DNA of 32,046 bases. It comes from an uncultured Lachnospiraceae bacterium. Its GTDB lineage: Bacteria; Bacillota; Clostridia; Lachnospirales; Lachnospiraceae. The translations under genes were made by a program, and so were the position numbers. Under the pieces are notes generated by a model. That model searched no databases. It was not told where the DNA came from and saw only the letters and a program-made list of their open reading frames with translations. This document shows positions 1-7,095 of the stretch, piece after piece. The stretch is taken from positions 1 through 32,046 of the forward strand of contig CASCGD010000028.1 in the NCBI GenBank assembly GCA_949132985.1, given 5' to 3'. The stretch's first letter is position 1. Each line of letters starts with the position of its first letter.

Positions 1-27
1 TTGGCTTTAAAATGAAGGCGGATTAAA

Positions 28-69
28 TCTTTACGATTTCTTTACCGTTCTCTTTACTGTTTTCTTTAC
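28..69 (+). promoter_or_regulatory. Phased direct-repeat operator (4x TCTTTAC)
   Basis: TCTTTAC occurs at 28, 39, 51 and 63, so the starts are 11, 12 and 12 bases apart, about one helical turn. Phased direct repeats of this kind are typical binding sites of OmpR/PhoB-type response regulators. The array lies about 50 bases upstream of an ABC exporter that is followed by a histidine kinase, so the cognate regulator (not in the window, probably just upstream) is the likely ligand. The binding protein is inferred. Confidence 0.6.
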
Positions 70-117
70 CAATTACAGATATCATGCCAGTACACGAAAC
101 AAGGAGGTTACGCTTTT

Positions 118-1032
118 ATGGATTACGTTCTTAAAACAAATGCTTTGTGTAAAAAATACAAAGATTACAAGGCATTAAACGGACTGTCTATGAATGTTCC
201 CAAAGGAGCAATCTATGGCTTTGTAGGGAAAAATGGTGCTGGCAAGACAACACTTATCCGTCTGATTTGCGGCTTGCAAGAGCCTACATCTGGCGAATAC
301 ACGCTATATGGAACAAAAAGCACAGATAAGGAGATTTTAAAAGCACGCAGACGGATGGGGGCTGTTGTGGAAACACCCTCGATTTATCTTGACATGACAG
401 CTGAGGACAATTTGAAACAGCAGTATCGTGTTCTGGGACTTCCATCTTACGATGGATTGGCGGATATTTTAAAACTGGTTCGATTGGAGAATACAGGAAA
501 GAAGAAAGCCAAAAATTTCTCTCTTGGTATGCGGCAACGATTGGGTATTGCTATCGCATTAGTCGGTGACCCTGATTTTCTGGTTTTGGACGAGCCTGTC
601 AATGGTCTTGACCCACAGGGAATAATCGAAATGAGGGAGTTAATTTTAAAACTTAATCGGGAACAGCAGATTACCGTATTAATTTCCAGCCATATCCTTG
701 ACGAATTATCCAGACTTGCAACGCATTATGGCTTTCTTGATAAAGGGCAGATTGTAAAAGAAATCAGTGCCGAAGAGCTGGATAGGGCCTGCCGCAAGTG
801 TATTCGTCTTGAAGTGACGAATACCCGAGCACTCTCTCTTGTGTTAGACGGAATGAATGTTGAATACACCATCGTTTCTGATAAAGCAGCTGATGTGTAT
901 GCCAGAATCAATGTTTCCAAATTAACACTCGCTTTAGCAAAAGAAAATTGTGAAGTGATTTCCATGCAGGAACGGGATGAAAGTCTGGAAAGCTATTATG
1001 TTGGGTTGGTAGGAGGGAAAGAGAATGACTAA
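118..1032 (+). CDS. ABC transporter ATP-binding protein, BcrA/lantibiotic-immunity type
   Basis: Cytoplasmic ATPase subunit that would drive a membrane exporter for peptide antibiotics. Its 304 residues are the normal length for the BcrA class. Visible motifs in order are Walker A (GKNGAGKTT, about residues 38-46), the Q-loop, a signature variant FSLGMRQR, Walker B FLVLDEP, the D-loop NGLDPQG and the switch histidine in ISSHIL. A C-terminal extension of roughly 90 residues follows, as is usual for this class. The start has an AAGGAGG ribosome site about 10 bases upstream. The gene overlaps the permease by 8 bases, implying coupled translation. A bacitracin/lantibiotic role is a family-level inference; the substrate is unknown. 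Confidence 0.9.
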   Translation: MDYVLKTNALCKKYKDYKALNGLSMNVPKGAIYGFVGKNGAGKTTLIRLICGLQEPTSGEYTLYGTKSTDKEILKARRRMGAVVETPSIYLDMTAEDNLKQQYRVLGLPSYDGLADILKLVRLENTGKKKAKNFSLGMRQRLGIAIALVGDPDFLVLDEPVNGLDPQGIIEMRELILKLNREQQITVLISSHILDELSRLATHYGFLDKGQIVKEISAEELDRACRKCIRLEVTNTRALSLVLDGMNVEYTIVSDKAADVYARINVSKLTLALAKENCEVISMQERDESLESYYVGLVGGKEND

Positions 1033-1849
1033 AGTGCTATCCGCAAATTTTTTGCGTTTAAAACAGGACAAAGTTTTTTGGATTGGCTTAGCTTTTATGT
1101 TTGCAGCGGGCATATTTTTCCCTGTGATGCGATACATGGATATGAAACAGACAGGCACAATCAATCCGATCGATCATGCATTTTTGGGATGTGTCTTGTT
1201 TATTGGCATTATAATGGCGGTATTTTGCAGCCTATTTATTGGTACAGAATACAGCGATGGTACTATCCGAAACAAAGTAATCGTTGGGCAAAATCGAAAC
1301 TCCATTTATTTGGCAAATTTTGTTGCTTGTATGGTTGTGAGCCTTATTATGTGTATCGCATTCTTTGTTCCTTATCTTTGTATAGGTATTCCTCTGCTTG
1401 GCTTTTTTATTATGACTGCAAAAACAGCTGTATTATTTATATTGACAGCATTTCTGCTTGCCATTGCATTTTCGTCTATTTATACTCTGATTTCGATGTT
1501 AAATCATAGCAAGGCGATAACTGCTGTTATATGTATTCTTTTAGCCTTTTTGCTCCTATTTGTGGGAGGACAATTAAATAAAATGTTAAATGAACCTGAA
1601 ATGAATATGAGTCTGATTATGAGTGAAAACGGACAAGAATATAAAGAAATACCAAATCCGCATTATCTGAATGAGGGAGAACGGAAAATAGTTCAGTTTG
1701 TTTACGATTTTATTCCCGGCGGACAGGTAATTCAATGTATGTCATTGGAAGCTGCCAATCTGCCGTTGTTACCGCTCTATTCGTTTATCATTATTTTATT
1801 AACCACAGGCATAGGCTTACTTTGTTTTAAGAAAAAGGATTTAAAATAA
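1025..1849 (+). CDS. ABC transporter permease, antibiotic-export type
   Basis: Integral membrane partner of the preceding ATPase, 274 residues. About six hydrophobic segments can be read: one near residues 17-35, several between about 55 and 185, and a final one near the C-terminus (SFIIILLTTGIGLLCF). A polar extracellular loop lies between about residues 190 and 240. The motif GTEYSDGTIRNK after the second segment is typical of ABC-2 type permeases of the BcrB/EcsB class. The start codon lies inside the end of the ATPase gene (ATGACTAA overlap). The histidine kinase starts 11 bases after the stop, so the three genes read as one operon. Confidence 0.85.
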   Translation: MTKVLSANFLRLKQDKVFWIGLAFMFAAGIFFPVMRYMDMKQTGTINPIDHAFLGCVLFIGIIMAVFCSLFIGTEYSDGTIRNKVIVGQNRNSIYLANFVACMVVSLIMCIAFFVPYLCIGIPLLGFFIMTAKTAVLFILTAFLLAIAFSSIYTLISMLNHSKAITAVICILLAFLLLFVGGQLNKMLNEPEMNMSLIMSENGQEYKEIPNPHYLNEGERKIVQFVYDFIPGGQVIQCMSLEAANLPLLPLYSFIIILLTTGIGLLCFKKKDLK

Positions 1850-1859
1850 GGAGTATGTT

Positions 1860-2753
1860 ATGGAAGTATGGTTATGGGTATCTATCGGCATTTTGATCGC
1901 GATTATCATTGCCTTATTCGTAAAAATGCATATGTTACAAAAGTCCGTAAAGGAAATTGAAACCGCCATTGTCGATAGGCTCATAACCGATACGAATGTT
2001 TTGATTGATATTTCCAGCAGCGATAAGAATGTGTGTCGTTTGGCGAATACTGTCAACGGACAGCTTCGCAAACTCCGTACAGAACGGCGTCGATTTCAGC
2101 AAGGCGATTTGGAGTTAAAAAATGCAGTTACAAATATTTCACATGATTTACGGACACCGCTTACTGCGATCTGCGGTTACTTGGAATTGTTAGAGCAGGA
2201 AGAAAAGTCTGCCACTGTAAATAGGTATATCGAAATTATGAAAGACCGTGTGGATATTTTGAAACAGCTTTCAGAGGAACTTTTTAAGTACTCTGTTATC
2301 ATTTCAGCAAAAAACAATATAACCACGGAACAGGTAGTTATCAATACGGTATTGGAAGAGAGTATTGCAGCATTTTATACGGTTTTAACCAAACGAAATA
2401 TCGTGCCAGAGATACAAATATCCGAAACAAAAATCGTGCGGATGCTTGACCGTTCTGCATTATCCCGTGTATTTTCCAATCTGATAAGCAATGCCATAAA
2501 ATACAGTGATGGAGATTTGAAAATTGTTCTGTCAGAAAAGGGGGCGATTGCCTTTTCTAATATGGCTTCTGAATTAGACGAGATACAAGTGGGAAGATTG
2601 TTTGACCGTTTTTATACTGTAGAAGCTGCCAGAAAATCAACAGGTTTGGGATTGACAATTTCTAAAACACTTGTTGAACAAATGAAAGGAACTATATCCG
2701 CAACCTACGAAAACAACAGATTATGCATTCATATCTTCTTCCCAGATAAGTGA
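1860..2753 (+). CDS. Sensor histidine kinase with one N-terminal membrane segment
   Basis: Membrane-anchored kinase of 297 residues. A single transmembrane helix (about residues 4-22) is followed by a linker and a HisKA domain with the phospho-acceptor His95 in NISHDLRTPL. The ATPase domain shows the N-box NLISNAIKYS, the F-box LFDRFYTVE and the G2 box GLGL. The classical G1 glycine box is poorly developed. There is no extracellular sensor domain, so the stimulus is probably sensed in the membrane or through the ABC permease, as in bacitracin/lantibiotic detection modules. The ribosome site AAGGAG precedes the ATG. No response regulator follows; it presumably sits upstream of base 1. Confidence 0.88.
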   Translation: MEVWLWVSIGILIAIIIALFVKMHMLQKSVKEIETAIVDRLITDTNVLIDISSSDKNVCRLANTVNGQLRKLRTERRRFQQGDLELKNAVTNISHDLRTPLTAICGYLELLEQEEKSATVNRYIEIMKDRVDILKQLSEELFKYSVIISAKNNITTEQVVINTVLEESIAAFYTVLTKRNIVPEIQISETKIVRMLDRSALSRVFSNLISNAIKYSDGDLKIVLSEKGAIAFSNMASELDEIQVGRLFDRFYTVEAARKSTGLGLTISKTLVEQMKGTISATYENNRLCIHIFFPDK

Positions 2754-2847
2754 ACGCAGTATCAATATGCATGGAAAAGGAGCTGCCCTGTCCATTCTAA
2801 CCTTGACATATCCTTTCCATCATCTAATGGCAATATTCATGTTTGCC

Positions 2848-3183
2848 TTATCTTCCCACAACTTCCGTGTAATAAAGCTTCTGTTTGTTATCCTGTATCA
2901 TAAACCCATACAGGCAGTTGCTGTTATCTATGGTAATCTGCTCTAACTCGGCATCTCCGTTCTCGATGCTGTTGATAATAATGTCTTCGCCGCGATAGTA
3001 GCTGTTATCGTAGAGCCTTTGCTGCATTTCTTCTGTTCGATTCACTTCTCCCGTCTGCTCGAAAGGATAACGTGCAGTGATGACATCTCCTTCTTTGATT
3101 TCATATTCCCGTTTGCTGGTCTTAACTGGTGCAATCGATAAAATCTTTCCATCAGGTGAATCCTCCGAAAACTCTATAATCAT
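2848..3183 (-). CDS. Hypothetical protein, 111 residues
   Basis: I do not recognise the family. I chose the start at MIIEFSED because it has an AGGAG nine bases upstream; an earlier in-frame ATG at 3222 has no such site. The protein is acidic, soluble and without a signal peptide. It reads like a small beta-rich domain (for example EGDVITARYPF) followed by a charged helix (RTEEMQQRLYD) and a second beta-rich part ending LYYTEVVGR. The start overlaps the end of the upstream small ORF (3152-3355) by 32 bases in another frame, so the two may be translationally coupled or may be one gene split by a frameshift. Confidence 0.5.
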   Translation of the reverse strand: MIIEFSEDSPDGKILSIAPVKTSKREYEIKEGDVITARYPFEQTGEVNRTEEMQQRLYDNSYYRGEDIIINSIENGDAELEQITIDNSNCLYGFMIQDNKQKLYYTEVVGR

Positions 3184-3355
3184 GTTGCACCGCTCCTGAT
3201 TGAACAGGATTGGTATGAACACCGTTGTCCGCTGTCTGTTCAGATGGAATCAGGAGTACAGCATCTCCATCGGCTCCGTTCTTTTCATATGCTGCGTGAA
3301 GATTTGTTCCGAATAGTGAAAAATTAACACCTAATAATGCACTCAAATCGCTCAT
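3152..3355 (-). CDS. Hypothetical small protein, 67 residues
   Basis: Small ORF of unknown family with a very good ribosome site (AGGAAAGGAGAG about 8 bases before the ATG). The first ~45 residues (MSDLSALLGVNF... NGADGDAVLLIPSEQ) look like genuine coding sequence. The last ~20 residues overlap the next gene in a different frame and look less protein-like. It is either an upstream partner coupled to the 111-residue protein or the N-terminal part of one frameshifted gene. Nothing in the neighbourhood points to a function. Confidence 0.4.
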   Translation of the reverse strand: MSDLSALLGVNFSLFGTNLHAAYEKNGADGDAVLLIPSEQTADNGVHTNPVQSGAVQHDYRVFGGFT

Positions 3356-3595
3356 ATGTTCTCTCCTTTCCTTTGCTTAATTAATGTATCTCACTTGCTC
3401 CGACTTACTCTGCACCTACATATCCTTGTATCTTCCTTTCATTTTCATCACCGTCCTTCCCTTTGATAATCTGGTTGAAGACCAATCACTAAAGCCAGGC
3501 TTCCTCAAAATTTTGTCCATGCCTCAACATCTAAAAACAAATATAATACATTGCTCGGCCGCCAGCCATCCAGCCAAGCCCTCCGGCACGGCTGA

Positions 3596-4297
3596 TCAGC
3601 CGGAAACCATATCCTCCTTCAAGGCTTCCAGCTTTCTTTCGGCATCCTCCAGCGACGTCCCCTTCACCCCAAAATAATATTTCATCTTCGGCTCGGTTCC
3701 TGACGCGCGGACACAACACCAGGCTTCATCTTCCAGCTCGTAATACAAAACATCCGACTCCGGAAGTCCGGTGGATGTCACCTGCCCTGTTACCAGATCT
3801 GTCCGCATATCCCTTTTATAGTCACGCACCGCCAGCACCCTGCTGCCGCCAAGCATTTTCGGAGGGTTTTCGCGCGCATCCTTCATCATTTTTCGGATCT
3901 GGTTCACTCCGTCTACGCCTTTTAAAGTCCGTGTCGCCAGCCCCTCCCTGAAATAAGTTTTGATTCCGTTTGCGTTTAAGCACAGCGCCGCCTCCTCAGA
4001 AAATTCCGGCGACATATTCCTGGAGTCATAGGCAATCGCAACGCCCTTTTCCTGCCCGCCGCAGGAGATCATATAATTTTCCAGCCCCTGCGTCGCCTGG
4101 CGCACGGTATAAATATTCATCCGGTTCGTCCCTGCACCGATCACCCCCCGCAGGCCGCCTGTCCCAAACTCAAGCTGCCGGTAAAAACGGTCCTCGATCT
4201 CCGCCTCCTGTCCCGCCAGCGCTAAAAGCTCCGTCCTTGTGTCCTCATCAAAATAAGGATCACTGCACCACTGTTCGTAAACCTTCATGAAACCCAT
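3596..4297 (-). pseudogene. Phosphoglucomutase/phosphomannomutase with large in-frame internal deletion
   Basis: The reading frame is open for 233 residues, but full-length clostridial alpha-phosphohexomutases of this type have about 560-580. Residues 1-114 match the N-terminal domain (QLEFGTGGLRGVIGAGTNRM, AIAYDSRN). Residues about 116-233 match the C-terminal end (EGLATRTLKGVDG, RDYKRD, and the phosphate-binding CVRASGTEPK). Everything between is missing. That includes the catalytic phosphoserine loop (normally TASHNP) and the metal-binding DxDxDR loop, so the product cannot be an active mutase. The junction falls near base 3950. The promoter and ribosome site (AGGAAGGAG) are intact, so a short protein may still be made. 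An assembly collapse is the main alternative. Confidence 0.85.
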
Positions 4298-4351
4298 CGT
4301 CGTATACTCCTTCCTCTTTCAGCTTTATGATTCATAAGATAGATTAAATTA

Positions 4352-4380
4352 AGTATACTTTTTTGTCCTATTTAAGTCAA
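4352..4380 (-). promoter_or_regulatory. Sigma-A-type promoter for the deleted phosphohexomutase
   Basis: On the minus strand TTGACT (4375-4380) and TATACT (4352-4357) are separated by exactly 17 bases, near-consensus for the housekeeping sigma factor. They lie about 55 bases upstream of the ATG at 4297. The promoter survives although the gene is gutted. Confidence 0.7.
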
Positions 4381-4392
4381 TATTAATTTATA

Positions 4393-4776
4393 TTAATTTC
4401 TCCTTTCATCATCTTCCCAGCCCTCGCCTTTTTTGATCAGAATATGATCAAAAGCTGTTTGCGGATATAAAGTAATTCTCTCCGCAACCGTATCAATATC
4501 TTCGCAGCAGTTATGGAACAGCCATTTCTTATAGATAGCATAGAACCCTGCCGAGTAAAACAGAATCATATCATTAAATTCATTTTCATCCATATGTTTG
4601 GGTAATTGATAGTTCTGCAAGGTCTTAATTTTGAAAAGATACATGATTTTCTGATTTATTTTTTCCCAGAAACCGATTTTATTTTTCTGGGATATCAACA
4701 GGTATAATAATTCCTTTCGATGATAAATATATTCGAGAATCATTCGGGTTACCTGATCCGACGGTTGAGCTTTCAC
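4393..4776 (-). pseudogene. TetR-family regulator, C-terminal fragment
   Basis: The 127-residue ORF carries only the ligand-binding half of a TetR-type regulator: LEYIYHRKELLYLLIS, then FNDMILFYSAGFYAIYKKWL, then EDIDTVAERI, the usual helical end of these proteins. The helix-turn-helix domain (normally the first ~60 residues) is absent. The first ~10 residues of the ORF are antisense to the neighbouring SDR fragment and so are not part of the original protein. The break lies near base 4745-4752. Without its DNA-binding domain it cannot act as a repressor. Confidence 0.7.
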
Positions 4777-5216
4777 TGGAACAATGGCAGAAAGTCGTAG
4801 ACGTCAGTACGACCGGTTATTTTCTCATGGCAAGGGAATGTGCAAAAAATATGATTCAAAACCGATATGGCCGAATTATTAACACAGCATCCACGTATGG
4901 CCATATTGCAGCATTCCGGCATCCTATTCTTGCGTATAATACAACAAAAGGCGCCGTTCCTAATTTCACAAGATCACTGGCCCAGGAGTGGGCGCAATAT
5001 CATATTACCGTAAATGCCATAGGGCCCGGAGAATTTCCGTCAGAAATGATGCAGTTCAATGACGAGGTATTAGAAGAACTCCGCAACAGATGTCCGATTA
5101 GAAGACCCGGAAAAATCGATGAGCTGTGCGGACAATTATTGCTGTTTGCCTCAGAAAACAGTTCCTATACAACAGGACAGACGATTTATATTGACGGCGG
5201 ATGGACGGCCGTGTAA
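4752..5216 (+). pseudogene. Short-chain dehydrogenase/reductase, C-terminal fragment
   Basis: Clear SDR sequence can be read in frame from about base 4752 (DPTVELSLEQWQKVVDVS, then TGYFLMARE) to the stop. It contains the catalytic serine strand (NTAS), the YNTTK motif (YxxxK), VNAIGPG and the terminal TGQTIYIDGGW. About the first 90-100 residues are missing, including the glycine-rich NAD(P)-binding loop, so it should be inactive. The homology starts exactly where the divergent TetR fragment ends. This implies that one deletion removed the shared promoter region and both 5' ends of a divergent regulator/dehydrogenase pair. Confidence 0.8.
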
Positions 5217-5240
5217 ACACGGCTGCCTGGCATATCAGCA

Positions 5241-5271
5241 GGGCAGGTGTGATCATGAATCGCACCTGCCC
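5241..5271. terminator. Stem-loop between converging SDR fragment and hydrogenase
   Basis: Perfect 9-bp inverted repeat GGGCAGGTG / CACCTGCCC with a 13-base loop, 25 bases after the SDR stop and about 95 bases after the hydrogenase stop on the other strand. No T-run follows on either strand, so an intrinsic terminator is only possible; it could instead be a 3'-end stabilising hairpin. Confidence 0.4.
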
Positions 5272-5367
5272 CTGAAAATCATTAAAAATCAGCCACAACC
5301 GTCTGCGCCATACAGCGGGTTCCCCGAATTACTTCTGAGCGTTCAGCCTGCGGCTTCACCGTTACAA

Positions 5368-7095
5368 CTACTTCACATGCTCCGTATGTAAAAGCATATG
5401 CGCCTTGTGTGAAGTGGGTTCCCCGAAAAACTCCCCGTACATCTGAAGAATATCCGCATTTTCATGGGAGAATCGAAGCTCCATGTGCTCGTCAAGGTCG
5501 TAGAGCCCCCTGCCGCGCTTAAACGCCCACTCCTCGCCGTCATGGATCGGCTGGCCGCCTCCTCCAACGCAGCCGCCCGGGCAGGCCATAACCTCCACAA
5601 AATCATAATGAGCCTCTCCTGCCTCAATCTTATTCAGGAGTGCCCTTGTGTTTCCAAGGCCGCTGACTACCGCCGTGCGCACCGTGATATCATCGATGGC
5701 AAACTCAGCCTCCTGCACGCCCTGGTTCTCGTTGAATCCTTTGCTCCTCACCGCCTTGAAGGCATCTGCCGGAGGATTCTCTTTTTTGATAATGTAGTAT
5801 GCGCTTCGAAGCGCTGCCTCCATAACACCGCCGGTCGCCCCAAAGATCACGCCCGCTCCGGTACCTTCCTTCATGGGCCGGTCACTCTCGATATCCTCGA
5901 GCGTCTCCGGGCGGATATGCGCGGAGCTGATCATCCGTATAAGCTCCCTGGTGGTAATGACCACATCCACATCGTGACCCGCATATTCTTCATAGAACAG
6001 CTCCATCTCGCGCTCTGCCTTCTTCGCCACACAGGGCATAACCGATACGGTGCAGATCTTTTCCGGGCTTACACCCAGCTTCTGCGCAAAATAAGTTTTC
6101 ATAACCGCGCCGAACATCTGCTGCGGCGACTTTGCCGTGGAGAGGTACTTTACAAGATGCGGGAACTGGCTCTTAACAAAACGGACCCATCCCGGACAGC
6201 AAGAGGTAAACATCGGGCGCTTCTCAAGCTCCCCTGCCGTAAAGCGCTGCACAAACTCGTGTCCCTCCTCCATAATCGTAAGGTCGGCGGAAAATGTCGT
6301 GTCGAATACATAGTCAACGCCGATCTTTTTCAGCGCATCCATAATTTTTCCTACCGTAGCCTCCTCCGGCGCCAGTCCAATCTGCTCGCCCCATGCCACG
6401 CGCACCGCCGGCGCCACCTGTGCAACGACAATCGTTTCTTTATCCTCGATGGCTTTCCACACCTTCTGTGTATCGTTGCGTCCTTTCAGCGCCCCCACCG
6501 GACAGTGGGTGATGCACTGCCCGCAGAGAGAGCAGTCCGCTTCCTCAATGGTTCTATGCCCTGCCACATTCACGGTGGTCCGTGACCCGGTCCCTTCCAG
6601 ATCCCATATATTCAGTCCCTGAACCTTGTCGCAGACCTGAATACAACGCATACACTTGATACATTTTGCCGAGTCACGCAGCAGCGGAAAATCCGGATTC
6701 CACGGCTGATGCTCCAGCTCCTTTTTAAACGGAATCTCCAGTATGTCCAGATCATTGGCAATCTTCTGGAGGCTGCAGTTACCGCTTCTCGTACAGGTCA
6801 CACACAGACAGTCATGCTGGGAGAGAATCAGCTCTACCGTATTTCTCCGGTCTTTTCTGACCTTCGGACTGTTTGTATAGACGACCATCCCCTCCTCCGC
6901 CACGTTGTTGCAGGCGGTGATCAGGCGTTCCTTTCCTTCCAGCTCCACAACGCACACGCGGCAGGCCGCAATCTCGTTGATCCCTTTCAGATAGCAAAGG
7001 CTCGGGATGCTGATCCCATTCTGGTCGGCGGCTTCCATAATTGTGGTATTTTCTTTTACCGAAATCTTTTTTCCATTTATTGTAAGATTTACCAT
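5368..7095 (-). CDS. [FeFe] hydrogenase, HydA-like, multi-cluster
   Basis: Catalytic subunit of a cytoplasmic hydrogenase, 575 residues, the M3-type length. In order it has an N-terminal [2Fe-2S] ferredoxin domain (Cys34, 45, 48, 62), a His-Cys3 [4Fe-4S] site (His94, Cys98, 101, 107) and two ferredoxin-type [4Fe-4S] motifs (Cys145/148/151/155 and Cys188/191/194/198). The H-cluster domain has all three signatures: TSCCPGW (297-303), MPCVAKKAE (353-361) and ACPGGCVGGGG (504-514). All catalytic residues are present. The start overlaps the stop of the upstream flavoprotein by 7 bases (ATGGTAA), so the two are coupled. HydE/F/G maturases are not in the window. Direction of catalysis is inferred; H2 production from NAD(P)H formed by allantoin breakdown fits the neighbours. 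The pairing resembles the 'glutamate-synthase-linked' (A2) hydrogenase group. Confidence 0.9.
   Translation of the reverse strand: MVNLTINGKKISVKENTTIMEAADQNGISIPSLCYLKGINEIAACRVCVVELEGKERLITACNNVAEEGMVVYTNSPKVRKDRRNTVELILSQHDCLCVTCTRSGNCSLQKIANDLDILEIPFKKELEHQPWNPDFPLLRDSAKCIKCMRCIQVCDKVQGLNIWDLEGTGSRTTVNVAGHRTIEEADCSLCGQCITHCPVGALKGRNDTQKVWKAIEDKETIVVAQVAPAVRVAWGEQIGLAPEEATVGKIMDALKKIGVDYVFDTTFSADLTIMEEGHEFVQRFTAGELEKRPMFTSCCPGWVRFVKSQFPHLVKYLSTAKSPQQMFGAVMKTYFAQKLGVSPEKICTVSVMPCVAKKAEREMELFYEEYAGHDVDVVITTRELIRMISSAHIRPETLEDIESDRPMKEGTGAGVIFGATGGVMEAALRSAYYIIKKENPPADAFKAVRSKGFNENQGVQEAEFAIDDITVRTAVVSGLGNTRALLNKIEAGEAHYDFVEVMACPGGCVGGGGQPIHDGEEWAFKRGRGLYDLDEHMELRFSHENADILQMYGEFFGEPTSHKAHMLLHTEHVK

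Noticed and set aside
5464..6585. 373-residue plus-strand reading frame opposite the hydrogenase
   Set aside because: It is antisense to a gene with complete H-cluster motifs, has no ribosome site and its protein is low-complexity and rich in Arg/His/Leu, as antisense frames are.
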